Assembly: GCF_019550915.1 (NCBI RefSeq)
Contig: NZ_JAHWCI010000007.1
Span: 1-64,000 of the forward strand
Source of the DNA: Mumia sp. zg.B17
Lineage (GTDB): Bacteria; Actinomycetota; Actinomycetes; Propionibacteriales; Nocardioidaceae
DNA: 64,000 nt
Direction of reading: 5' to 3'
Shown here one piece after another: positions 25,217 through 32,966 of this stretch. Below the pieces are notes generated by a model. That model was given only the letters and a program-made list of their open reading frames with translations, was not told the origin of the DNA and did not search any database. The translations under genes were made by a program, and so were the position numbers. Position 1 is the stretch's first letter. Each line of letters begins with the position of its first letter.

Positions 25217-25304
25217 CGTTTGAGGTGCTCACACCGGAAACGCGACGATCCCACCCCGAATTCGGGGTGGGATCGTGCGCGACGAGGTGCGAGCACCTCA
25301 AACG
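25217..25304. repeat. 88-bp hairpin repeat A2, right end of the AbiEi/nuclease cassette
   Basis: Starts CGTTTGAGGTGCTCACACC and ends GGTGCGAGCACCTCAAACG (18/19 inverted). The centre is a perfect 30-bp palindrome (25246-25275, GATCCCACCCCG mirrored around GAATTC). It is the inverted counterpart of A1 at the other side of the gene, same length. It ends 6 nt before the moeZ stop codon. Confidence 0.92.
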
Positions 25305-25310
25305 GGAGGG

Positions 25311-26486
25311 TCAGTACGAGGGCTGCGAGGGGTCGATCTGGTTCACCCAGGCGACGACGCCACCACCGACGTGGACGGCGTCCTCGAGGCCGGCGCCCTT
25401 GACGATCGCCAGCACCTCTGCCGAGCGAGCGCCCGACTTGCACTGGAGGACCACCTGCTTGTCCTGAGGCAGCTGTCCGAGCGCGTTGCCTGCGAGGAAC
25501 TCGCCCTTCGGGACGAGGATCGAGCCGGGGATCTTGTTGATCTCGTACTCGTTGGGCTCGCGCACGTCCACCAGGACGAAGTCGCGCGAACCCTCCTCGC
25601 GCTCCTTGAGCCAGCTCGCCAGCGTCGTCACGGAGATCGTCGAGTCGGCCGCGGCCTCCGCGGCGTCGTCCGAGAGCACCCCGCAGAACGCCTCGTAGTC
25701 CTCGAGCAGCTCCGTCGGCGGCTCCGCGTTGGGGTCGCGGCGGACCTTGAGCTCGGTCCAACGCATCTCCAGCGCGTCGAACACCAGCAGCCGGCCGACC
25801 AGCGGGTCACCGATCCCGGTGATCAGCTTGATGGCCTCGTTGACCATGACCGAGCCGATCGACGCGCACAGCACGCCGAGCACGCCACCCTCGGCGCAGG
25901 ACGGGACCATGCCCGGCGGCGGCGGCTCGGGGTAGAGGTCGCGGTACTGAGGACCCTCCTGGGCCCAGAACACCGAGACCTGGCCCTCGAAGCGGTAGAT
26001 CGAGCCCCACACGTACGGCTTGCCCAGGATCACGGCCGCGTCGTTGACGAGGTAACGGGTCGCGAAGTTGTCGGTGCCGTCGAGGATCAGGTCGTAGCCG
26101 GAGAAGATGTCCAGCACGTTGTCGACGTCGAGGCGCTCCTCGTGGAGGATCACGTTCACGTACGGGTTGATCTCGGCGACCGACTCCTTGGCCGAGAGGG
26201 CCTTGGACTTGCCGATGTCACTCTGGCCGTGGATCACCTGACGCTGCAGGTTGGACTCGTCGACGGTGTCGAAGTCGATGATGCCGAGCGTGCCGACACC
26301 GGCCGCCGCGAGGTACAGCAGCGCGGGGCTGCCGAGACCCCCGGCACCGATCACCAGGACCTTCGCGTTCTTGAGCCTCTTCTGGCCGGCCATCCCGACG
26401 TCGGGGATGATCAGATGCCGGCTGTAGCGGCGAACCTCGTCGACGGTCAGCTCGTCGGCGGGCTCGACCAGGGGTGCTAGTGCCAC
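25311..26486 (-). CDS. moeZ: MoeZ/MoeBR adenylyltransferase-sulfurtransferase
   Basis: A 391-aa two-domain protein. An E1-like adenylyltransferase (VIGAGGLGSP at about 43-52, DNFATRYLVND at about 138, catalytic-loop and CxxC-like variation in the second half) is fused to a C-terminal rhodanese domain whose active loop is LQCKSGARS (Cys about 349). MoeZ activates and sulfurates MoaD, CysO and ThiS carrier proteins for molybdopterin, cysteine and thiamine synthesis. Start at the GTG 26484-26486 with GAGGAG 6 nt upstream. Together with MoaE it supports molybdenum-enzyme maturation. Confidence 0.93.
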   Translation of the reverse strand: MALAPLVEPADELTVDEVRRYSRHLIIPDVGMAGQKRLKNAKVLVIGAGGLGSPALLYLAAAGVGTLGIIDFDTVDESNLQRQVIHGQSDIGKSKALSAKESVAEINPYVNVILHEERLDVDNVLDIFSGYDLILDGTDNFATRYLVNDAAVILGKPYVWGSIYRFEGQVSVFWAQEGPQYRDLYPEPPPPGMVPSCAEGGVLGVLCASIGSVMVNEAIKLITGIGDPLVGRLLVFDALEMRWTELKVRRDPNAEPPTELLEDYEAFCGVLSDDAAEAAADSTISVTTLASWLKEREEGSRDFVLVDVREPNEYEINKIPGSILVPKGEFLAGNALGQLPQDKQVVLQCKSGARSAEVLAIVKGAGLEDAVHVGGGVVAWVNQIDPSQPSY

Positions 26487-26734
26487 GAGGTCTCCTCGGT
26501 CGGGTGCGTTGCTCTCATCGGGTCCAGGAGACCCGCTGATGTCGTCAACACCATGCGGTGGCGCGGTGTTCCCGCGGCTCTCCGGCCCTCCTCCATCATG
26601 CCCGGCACGTCCCGGAGACCGGACACCCGTCTTACGCTCCGGACACGGTCGGCGGGGTCGCGAGACCGTCCGGTACGTCCCGCTTGTCCGCGCCTCAACT
26701 CGGCAAGACGACCTAGCGGGATACGATCGGGCAC

Positions 26735-27373
26735 GTGACCGACACCACGACCGCTCCACGCCCGCGCGGCGGACGCCTCCCTCGCAGCGCCCGGCGGGCC
26801 CAGCTCCTCGAGGCGGCTCGCGAGGTCTTCGTCGACAACGGCTACCACGCCGCCGCCATGGACGACATCGCCGAGCGTGCAGGGGTCAGCAAGCCGGTCC
26901 TGTACCAGCACTTCCCGGGCAAGCTCGAGCTCTACCTCGCCCTTCTCGACTCCGCGTGCGACACGGTCGTCGAGTCCGTGCGCGACGCGCTCGCCTCGAC
27001 CGAGGACAACAAGGCCCGTGTCCAGGCGACCATCGACGTCTTCTACAGCTACGTCGCGAGCGACCAGGCCGCGTTCCGGCTCGTCTTCGAGTCCGACGTC
27101 ACCAACGAGCCCGAGGTGCGCCGCCGCGTCGACCGCGTCAACACCGAGACAGCCGAGGCCGTCGCCGCGGTCATCCACGACGACACCGGGCTCCCGGCGG
27201 TTGCGTCGGAGCTGCTCGCGGTCAGCCTCGTCGGGATGGCGCACGTCGGGGCGCGCTACTGGCTCGACCAGGGCTCGGCGCTGTCCAAGGAGGAGGCCGT
27301 CGCCATGGTGAGCGCGCTGTCGTGGCGCGGCATCGGCGGGTTCCCCCGCACCGACGAGCCCGACGGTCGCTGA
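26735..27373 (+). CDS. TetR/AcrR family transcriptional regulator
   Basis: A 212-aa TetR regulator; HTH at about residues 20-60 (AREVFVDNGYHAAAMDDIAERAGVSKPVLYQHF). The C-terminal ligand domain resembles the Rv3208-type regulator found at this place in the core block. GTG start 26735-26737; TACGAT (26722-26727) lies 7 nt upstream, so the transcript is probably leaderless. Divergent from moeZ with 248 bp between. Ligand and targets unknown. Confidence 0.92.
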   Translation: MTDTTTAPRPRGGRLPRSARRAQLLEAAREVFVDNGYHAAAMDDIAERAGVSKPVLYQHFPGKLELYLALLDSACDTVVESVRDALASTEDNKARVQATIDVFYSYVASDQAAFRLVFESDVTNEPEVRRRVDRVNTETAEAVAAVIHDDTGLPAVASELLAVSLVGMAHVGARYWLDQGSALSKEEAVAMVSALSWRGIGGFPRTDEPDGR

Positions 27374-27485
27374 GCGGCGCCGTACGCGGGCAGCAGACGC
27401 CCGTGCTCTCGCTGCGCACCGCGAGATAGCGTGAACCTGCCTCCCGTCCGTGGAGGTGCCCGTGACACAGAAGAGAGGCCATGAC

Positions 27486-27710
27486 GTGGACGTACGGATC
27501 GGCGTGCAGCACAGCCCCCGCGAGCTGTCGCTCGAGACCACGGAGACCAAGGAAGCGATCCTGCAGGCGTTCAAGGACGCAGGCTCGGGCGACGGGCTCC
27601 TCGCACTGAGCGACGACCGCGGACGCAGCGTGGTCGTCCCGGTCGAGAAGGTCAGCTATCTCGAGTTCTCCGGGGAGTCCGGCCGGCGCGTCGGCTTCGG
27701 CGAGTCCTGA
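27486..27710 (+). CDS. DUF3107 family small protein (TB9.4-like)
   Basis: A 74-aa protein of the DUF3107 family, small conserved actinobacterial proteins (Rv3208A/TB9.4) of unknown function. The characteristic start VDVRIGVQHSPRELSLET and the C-terminal GRRVGFG are present. I use the GTG 27486-27488, which gives the usual family length; an in-frame earlier start adds 12 unsupported residues. It follows the TetR gene by 112 nt on the same strand. Confidence 0.85.
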   Translation: MDVRIGVQHSPRELSLETTETKEAILQAFKDAGSGDGLLALSDDRGRSVVVPVEKVSYLEFSGESGRRVGFGES

Positions 27711-27759
27711 GCCTGACCGGCACCACCCGCACGACACGCACGCCCCGTGGGGGCCGGGC

Positions 27760-28467
27760 TCAGGAGTCCAGCCCGAGCTCGGCCATCCGCGCGGCGTGGT
27801 TCTCCGTCATCCGCGCGAACATCCGCCCGATCGCGGCCAGGTCCATCCCGTTGCCGCGGTCGTAGGCACCGACCAGCACGGCCGTGAGCCCGTCGTGCTC
27901 CGCGGCCACCAGCTGCGCCTGGCTCAGCGCCTCGCCCATCAGTCGGCGTCCCCACAGCGCCAACCGTCCCGAGATCGACGGGTCGGCCGCGATCGCCTCT
28001 CGCACCCGTGCCACCACGAAGTCGGAGTCGCCGGTGCCAGCCAGGCTGTTGAGGACGAGCGCGCGCGTGTCGACATCCAGGTAGGCGGCGATCTCCCGAT
28101 AGAAGTCGGCGGCCAGCCCGTCGCCGACGTACGCCTTCACGAGCCCTTCGAACCAGTCGGAGGGGGCGGTCTTGGCATGGAAACGGGTGAAGGTCTCCTC
28201 GAACGGCGTCATCGCCTCGTACGGGTCGACGCCCAGCGCGGCCAGCCGGTCGCGCAGCCCCAGGAAGTGACCGAGCTCGACGTTGGCCATCTGGGCAAGC
28301 TCGGCCTTGTCGCGCAGCGTCGGCGCCAGCGTGGCGTCCTCGGCCAGCCGCTCGAAGGCCGACAGCTCCCCGTACGCGATGACGCCGAGCAGCTCGACCA
28401 CACCCTCGCGATAGATCGGGTCGTCGAACGCTGCGGAGGTCTCGGAGGGGGTCGTCGAGTCGGCCAT
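27760..28467 (-). CDS. ferritin-like domain protein (MiaE-like fold)
   Basis: A 235-aa all-helical protein of the ferritin-like superfamily (Rv3210c-type, related to MiaE tRNA hydroxylases). Conserved acidic/His residues that could bind a di-iron centre lie in GELSAFERLAED (about 32-43) and ANVELGHFLGLRDR (about 60-73), with further Glu/His residues in the second half. Activity unproven. ATG 28465-28467 has TACTCT (28474-28479) 6 nt upstream, so it is leaderless. Convergent with DUF3107. Confidence 0.85.
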   Translation of the reverse strand: MADSTTPSETSAAFDDPIYREGVVELLGVIAYGELSAFERLAEDATLAPTLRDKAELAQMANVELGHFLGLRDRLAALGVDPYEAMTPFEETFTRFHAKTAPSDWFEGLVKAYVGDGLAADFYREIAAYLDVDTRALVLNSLAGTGDSDFVVARVREAIAADPSISGRLALWGRRLMGEALSQAQLVAAEHDGLTAVLVGAYDRGNGMDLAAIGRMFARMTENHAARMAELGLDS

Positions 28468-28537
28468 GATCGAAGAGTAGCCATCGCCGGTACGTCGAGC
28501 CGCGCCCGTGCCGTCAGGCGCTGGGGATAGAGTGGTA

Positions 28538-28699
28538 ATGCCCAGGCATGGATCACGGTCCCTCGGACCTTCTGTCGCCGGGCCGCGCGGTCGCCGCCGA
28601 GCAGCGCGTCGAACGTCGACGCTCCGCCGCCACGACCTCAGGAGACCAGGCCGCCAAAGACGCGCGGCACGATCGACAAGAAATCGAGAAGACCCCTGA
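28538..28699 (+). CDS. possible Arg-rich leader ORF overlapping the DEAD-box helicase start
   Basis: A 53-codon ORF (ATG 28538-28540) with about one third Arg residues, ending in a TGA at 28697-28699 that overlaps the proposed CTG start of the helicase as CTGA. A TAGAGT -10-like box (28528-28533) lies just upstream. It has no domain and could be chance; its value is the exact 4-nt overlap with the helicase start, which would allow reinitiation. Confidence 0.35.
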   Translation: MPRHGSRSLGPSVAGPRGRRRAARRTSTLRRHDLRRPGRQRRAARSTRNREDP

Positions 28700-30270
28700 C
28701 TACGTTCAAAGACCTGGGCGTTCTCCCGGAGATCGCCGATGCCCTGGAGACCCAGGGCATCACCGACGCATTCCCGATCCAGGAGATGACGCTCCCCATC
28801 GCACTGCTGGGGAACGACCTGATCGGACAGGCCCGTACCGGTACGGGCAAGACCCTCGCCTTCGGCATCCCCGTCGTGCAGCGGGCCATCGCACCGCACG
28901 ACCCCGAGTTCGAGATGCTCAGCGCCCCTGGCAAGCCGCAGGCGCTCATCATCGCGCCGACCCGTGAGCTCGCGCTCCAGGTCTCCGCCGACGTCTCTGC
29001 CGCCTCGGTCAAGCGCGGCACGCGGGTGCTGACCGTCTACGGCGGCGTCCCGTACGAGCCGCAGCTCGAGGCTCTCGAGCGGGGTGTCGAGATCGTCATC
29101 GGCACGCCGGGGCGTCTTCTCGACCTGGCCAAGCGTCGCTCGCTCGACCTGTCCCACGTCAAGGCGCTCGTCCTCGACGAGGCCGACGAGATGCTCGACC
29201 TCGGGTTCCTCCCCGACGTCGAGGCCCTGATCTCGCGCACGCCCGAGCTGCGCCAGACGATGCTCTTCTCGGCGACCATGCCGGGTGCGATCGTGGCGCT
29301 CGCCCGCACGCACATGCGTCACCCGGTCAACATCCGCGCGGAGTCCAGCACCGACTCCTCGATGGTGCCGGCGACGGCGCAGTTCGTTTTCCAGGCCCAC
29401 GACCTCGACAAGCCCGAGATGGTGGCCCGCATCATGCAGGCCAAGGACTTCGGTCGCGCGGTCGTGTTCACCCGCACCAAGCGTGCGGCGCAGCGCCTCG
29501 CCGACGACCTGGCCGAGCGCGGCTTCAACGCCGCCCCTCTGCACGGTGATATGGCGCAGGTGGCGCGCGAGAAGGCGATGAAGAAGTTCCGTGAGGGCAA
29601 GGTCGACGCGCTGGTCGCGACCGACGTCGCCGCGCGAGGCATCGACGTCGCCGACGTCACGCACGTCATCAACTACAGCTGCCCGGAGGACTCCAACACC
29701 TACGTCCACCGGATCGGCCGGACCGGGCGCGCCGGCAAGAGCGGCAACGCGGTCACGTTCGTCGACTGGGCCGACATCGCGCGGTGGAAGACCATCAACC
29801 GCGACCTCGGGCTCCCGTTCGACGAGCCGCTGGAGACGTACTCGACGTCGGAGCACTTCTTCCACGACCTCGGCATCCCGAGCGACGTCACCGGACGCAT
29901 CGTGCCGCCGTCAGCGCCGGCCCCGAAGGCCGACCGCCCTCGCTCGGGCTCGGGCTCTCGATCGGGTTCGGGAGCACGCGGCTCCGAGCGTGACGGTGGC
30001 GCAGAGGGCGGCGCCAGCGACCGTCCCCGTCGCAACCGCAACCGGCGCCGTACCCGCGGCGGCGAGCCTGTCACCGAGTCGGGCGAGAGCACGACGACGG
30101 CCGTGACGGCCACGACCGGAGCCCCGAGCGCTCCGCCAGCGGGCGACGACTCGCCGTCCGGTGAGGCCACCCCCCGACGCCGGCGCCGTCGTCGTCGCCC
30201 GTCGGGAGACGGCGGCGAGGGTCGGACCGACGGCGCCGAGAGCGCCGGTGCACCCGCCGCTGACGCCTGA
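28696..30270 (+). CDS. DEAD-box RNA helicase, apparent CTG start
   Basis: A 524-aa DEAD-box RNA helicase of the RhlE-like class found in this core block. Q-motif FKDLGV...FPIQ (residues 4-27), ARTGTGKT, PTRELA, GTPGR, VLDEADEM, SAT, VFTRTKRAA, TDVAARGID and HRIGRTGRAG are all present. A basic, Ser/Gly/Arg-rich tail ends with a run of eight Arg, typical for RNA binding. The only ATG (28786) lies after the Q-motif, and no ATG, GTG or TTG occurs in frame between the upstream stop (28528) and it; the conserved start TTFKDLG follows a CTG at 28696. I therefore place the start at CTG, or a sequence error exists upstream. Confidence 0.85.
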   Translation: MTTFKDLGVLPEIADALETQGITDAFPIQEMTLPIALLGNDLIGQARTGTGKTLAFGIPVVQRAIAPHDPEFEMLSAPGKPQALIIAPTRELALQVSADVSAASVKRGTRVLTVYGGVPYEPQLEALERGVEIVIGTPGRLLDLAKRRSLDLSHVKALVLDEADEMLDLGFLPDVEALISRTPELRQTMLFSATMPGAIVALARTHMRHPVNIRAESSTDSSMVPATAQFVFQAHDLDKPEMVARIMQAKDFGRAVVFTRTKRAAQRLADDLAERGFNAAPLHGDMAQVAREKAMKKFREGKVDALVATDVAARGIDVADVTHVINYSCPEDSNTYVHRIGRTGRAGKSGNAVTFVDWADIARWKTINRDLGLPFDEPLETYSTSEHFFHDLGIPSDVTGRIVPPSAPAPKADRPRSGSGSRSGSGARGSERDGGAEGGASDRPRRNRNRRRTRGGEPVTESGESTTTAVTATTGAPSAPPAGDDSPSGEATPRRRRRRRRPSGDGGEGRTDGAESAGAPAADA

Positions 30271-30298
30271 CGCACTCGCCGGCGACCTGACGTACCGA

Positions 30299-30326
30299 GC
30301 ACCCACCGCACCTGTGCGGTGGGTGC
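30299..30326. terminator. intrinsic terminator hairpin after the DEAD-box helicase
   Basis: Perfect 12-bp stem GCACCCACCGCA (30299-30310), loop CCTG, TGCGGTGGGTGC (30315-30326), followed by TTCGTCGTTCGT. It can serve the helicase (+) and, from the other side, the L,D-transpeptidase (-). Confidence 0.82.
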
Positions 30327-30332
30327 TTCGTC

Positions 30333-30395
30333 GTTCGTGCGGCGACCCGAAGGGCGGCTCGTACGGCGTTCGCGCGGCGACCCGAAGGGCGGCTC
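30333..30395. repeat. 28-bp direct repeat between the helicase and L,D-transpeptidase genes
   Basis: Two copies (30333-30360 and 30368-30395) differing at one base, 35 bp apart start to start, with core GCGGCGACCCGAAGGGCGG. The core is itself a short hairpin (GCC...GGC arms around CGAAGG). The second copy reaches into the stop region of the transpeptidase gene. Confidence 0.8.
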
Positions 30396-31203
30396 ACGCG
30401 ACGACGACCACGACCGTCCCGACCGGAGCGAACTCCCACAGAGCGATCGCGTCCGGACGATGCTGCCGCACGCACCCGGACGAGAGAGGCGTCCCGAGCT
30501 GCTTGCGCGTCTGCACCGGTCTGCCGTCGCCGTCGACCGGGATGGTGTGGAACCCGATCGGCGCGTTGACGCCGCGTGTGAAGCGCACGAAGTACTCCAT
30601 GGTGCTGCCCAGGTCGTACGACGTGGCGTGTCTCGACCGCGAGTAGACCTCGTACCTGCCGGGGCCGAGGTTGTCGAGCTTGCTGCCGGAGACCTCATAC
30701 GTCCGTGCGGTCCGACCGTCCTTGCGGACGAGCCAGACCCGTTGCTCGCTCATCGAGAAGACGATCCGCCGTCCCTTCCCCGACCGTGCCGGGAGCGGCG
30801 CCTGCGAGGCGCGCGCCGACGTGGCGGTGGCGCCGGGGGTCGGCGTCGTCTGAGACGACGGGGACACCGACGGCGGGACCGTCGGACCCTGGACGGGACC
30901 CTGGACGGGACCCTGGACGGGGGCTGCCGGCGGGGCGACCTGCGCGTCACCGACCGAGGGCGCAGCGGGCGGGTAGACCGCTGGTCCTGCGGCGTCGAAC
31001 CCACCGACGGGGGCCGCTCCGGCAGGCTTCACCAACGCGTCGATCCCGATCTCTGGAACGAGGTCCTCGTGAAGCGCGAACACCGTCGCCGCCATGCCGC
31101 CCGCCAGGATGGCGGCCGTCCAGCGCGGCCAGTGCCTCCGCGGCCGCCTTCGTGCGCTGTGACGCCCCGAGGATGTCACGGAACGATCACGGCGCACGGT
31201 CAC
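30394..31203 (-). CDS. L,D-transpeptidase (YkuD domain), membrane-anchored
   Basis: A 269-aa protein. Arg-rich N-terminus, one membrane anchor (about 28-50), a disordered Pro/Gln/Ala linker with a VQGP repeat, then a YkuD catalytic domain whose active-site motif is IGFHTIPVDG ... PLSSGCVRQ (nucleophile Cys about residue 242; SSGC rather than the commoner SHGC). It would form 3-3 peptidoglycan crosslinks or attach proteins to the wall. Start chosen at GTG 31201-31203 because TACGCT (31211-31216) lies 7 nt upstream; an alternative ATG at 31327-31329 would overlap the divergent SDR start codon. Confidence 0.85.
   Translation of the reverse strand: MTVRRDRSVTSSGRHSARRRPRRHWPRWTAAILAGGMAATVFALHEDLVPEIGIDALVKPAGAAPVGGFDAAGPAVYPPAAPSVGDAQVAPPAAPVQGPVQGPVQGPTVPPSVSPSSQTTPTPGATATSARASQAPLPARSGKGRRIVFSMSEQRVWLVRKDGRTARTYEVSGSKLDNLGPGRYEVYSRSRHATSYDLGSTMEYFVRFTRGVNAPIGFHTIPVDGDGRPVQTRKQLGTPLSSGCVRQHRPDAIALWEFAPVGTVVVVVA
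30884..30919 (-). repeat. three perfect 12-bp tandem repeats in the transpeptidase linker
   Basis: GGACCCTGGACG repeated three times without change; on the coding strand it encodes VQGP x3 in the Pro-rich linker between membrane anchor and catalytic domain. Likely a length-variable spacer. Confidence 0.92.
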
Positions 31204-31327
31204 GCTGGTCAGCGTACGGGCCACCGAGGTCCGCGTCGACGGAGGGGCGAGATCCTCCGCGAACGGCGCACCGACCCGTAGCCAGGGTTCGCCGCCGCGC
31301 CTCGCCACGATCTGCGAAGATCTGCCC

Positions 31328-32086
31328 ATGTCTCTCGCACTCGTGACGGGCGCCACATCAGGGATCGGGCTCGCGTTCGCCCGCGAGCTCGCGCGTCGCG
31401 GGGACGATCTCGTGCTCGTGGCGCGGGACGAGGCACGCCTCGACCGGCTGGCTGGTGAGCTCCGCCTAGTCGGCCGCACCGTCTACGTCGTGCCTGCTGA
31501 CCTGGCCACCCGCGAAGGGGCGGCCCGCGTCGCCGAGGCCGTCCGCGAGCACCGCATCGACCTCCTCGTCAACAACGCGGGCTCGTCGATCGGGAAGTTC
31601 TTCGGAGACACCGACGTGGCCGACGAGGACGCCCAGCTCGACCTGATGGTGAAGGCACCGATGGACCTGATGGCCGCGGCGCTGGAGGTGATGCGTCCGC
31701 GCGGTTCCGGGCAGATCCTCAACGTCGCGAGCATCGCCGCGTTCACACCGCGTGGCACCTACTCCGCGCACAAGGCGTGGATCGTCAACCTGAGCCAGTG
31801 GATGAACATCCAGTACGCCCGCGAGGGCGTCGTGACGACCGCGCTGTGCCCCGGCTTCGTCCGTACCGAGTTCCACCAGCGCATGGGCGTCGACCCGAGC
31901 GACGTCCCCCGCTGGATGTGGACCAGTGCGGAGCAGCAGGTGCAGGGGGCCCTCGCCGACCTCGCCAAGGGCAGGCCGCTCTCCATCCCGACCGTGCGCT
32001 ACAAGGTGCTGGGCGCGATCGCCCGCTACGCGCCGGCCGGTCTGGTCGCCGCGGTCGCCAAACGGGGCCGGAAGCTCGCCGAATGA
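31328..32086 (+). CDS. short-chain dehydrogenase/reductase (SDR)
   Basis: A 252-aa classical SDR with NAD(P)-binding TGATSGIG (residues 7-14), NNAG (about 87-90), catalytic Ser in NVASIAAF and the YxxxK pair in YSAHK (about 152-156). Such proteins oxidise or reduce hydroxy/keto groups of lipids or small metabolites; substrate unknown. The ATG 31328-31330 is 6 nt after a weak GAAGAT -10-like box. Its stop overlaps the next hydrolase start (ATGA), so the two are coupled. Confidence 0.92.
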   Translation: MSLALVTGATSGIGLAFARELARRGDDLVLVARDEARLDRLAGELRLVGRTVYVVPADLATREGAARVAEAVREHRIDLLVNNAGSSIGKFFGDTDVADEDAQLDLMVKAPMDLMAAALEVMRPRGSGQILNVASIAAFTPRGTYSAHKAWIVNLSQWMNIQYAREGVVTTALCPGFVRTEFHQRMGVDPSDVPRWMWTSAEQQVQGALADLAKGRPLSIPTVRYKVLGAIARYAPAGLVAAVAKRGRKLAE

Positions 32087-32961
32087 CCGTGGCCGACGCC
32101 CAGGTCGCGGCCCAGGTCGTGAGCTCGCGGGTCATCGAGACGCCTCGAGGGGCGTTCGCCGCGCTCGACGCCCGCGTCCCGCCCGGCACGTCGAGACGGG
32201 GACACGTGCTCCTCGCGCCCGGGTTCACCGGAAGCAAAGAAGACTTCTCGGCCATCCTCCCCGCGCTCGCCGCGGCAGGCTGGCACGCGACGGCGTACGA
32301 CCAGCGCGGTCAGTACGAGACGGCGGGCGACCCGGACGACGACTACTCGCTGTGGGGGTTCGCCGCCGACGCGCTCGCCGTCCAGGAGGCCCTGGCGCCG
32401 CACGGGCGCTCGCACCTCGTCGGCCACTCGTTCGGGGGTCTGGTCGCCCAGCACGCCGTGCTCGACGACGCGTCGGCCTGGCGGAGCCTGACTCTGCTCT
32501 GCTCGGGTCCGGCAGGGTTCAGGCATCCCGTCGTGAGGGGGCTCGCGAACGACCCCGAGGGGTCCACGCGGAGGCTGGAGTCCTTCCTCGTCGCCGTCCC
32601 CGCCCTCGGCCTGGAGGCGGTGTTCGAGAGCCAGGAGACCGACCCCGACGCCGCGCCCGGCGTGCGCGACTTCCAGCGGACTCGGTTCGTGGCCAGCTCC
32701 CCCGAGTCGCTCTGCGCGATCGCCGCGTGCCTGCTCGACGCTCCGGACCAGGTCGACGCACTCGCGGCGACCGAGGTGCCGGTCGCCGTCGGCCGCGGCG
32801 CCGACGACGATGCGTGGCCGCACTCGGCCCAGGACGCGATGGCCGCGCGCCTCGGCACCGACGTCGTGGTCATCTCCGGCACGGGGCACTCCCCCGCCGC
32901 GGACGCACCGGAGGCGACGGCGGCGTTCCTGCTGCGGGCGTGGGAGCGCCCCGGCCTCTGA
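32083..32961 (+). CDS. alpha/beta-fold hydrolase
   Basis: A 292-aa alpha/beta hydrolase. Nucleophile elbow GHSFGG (Ser about residue 113), oxyanion HG-like LAPGFTGSK, and the catalytic His in ISGTGHSP (about 268). No signal peptide. Translationally coupled to the SDR upstream (ATGA), suggesting a two-step conversion of an ester/lactone or fatty-acid-like compound. Ends 5 bp before the convergent ring-opening amidohydrolase. Confidence 0.9.
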   Translation: MTVADAQVAAQVVSSRVIETPRGAFAALDARVPPGTSRRGHVLLAPGFTGSKEDFSAILPALAAAGWHATAYDQRGQYETAGDPDDDYSLWGFAADALAVQEALAPHGRSHLVGHSFGGLVAQHAVLDDASAWRSLTLLCSGPAGFRHPVVRGLANDPEGSTRRLESFLVAVPALGLEAVFESQETDPDAAPGVRDFQRTRFVASSPESLCAIAACLLDAPDQVDALAATEVPVAVGRGADDDAWPHSAQDAMAARLGTDVVVISGTGHSPAADAPEATAAFLLRAWERPGL

Positions 32962-32966
32962 CGCCC

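Noticed and set aside
24029-25304. Calling the AbiEi cassette a classical insertion sequence
   Set aside because: The repeats look like terminal inverted repeats, but no DDE/HUH/serine transposase motif is visible in the gene, and no clear target-site duplication was found by eye.
28786-30270. Helicase start at the only in-frame ATG (28786)
   Set aside because: This start would cut off the Q-motif that DEAD-box proteins need, so an upstream start (CTG 28696) was preferred.
30394-31329. L,D-transpeptidase start at ATG 31327-31329
   Set aside because: It would overlap the divergent SDR start codon and has no ribosome-binding site; the GTG at 31203 has a TACGCT box at leaderless spacing.
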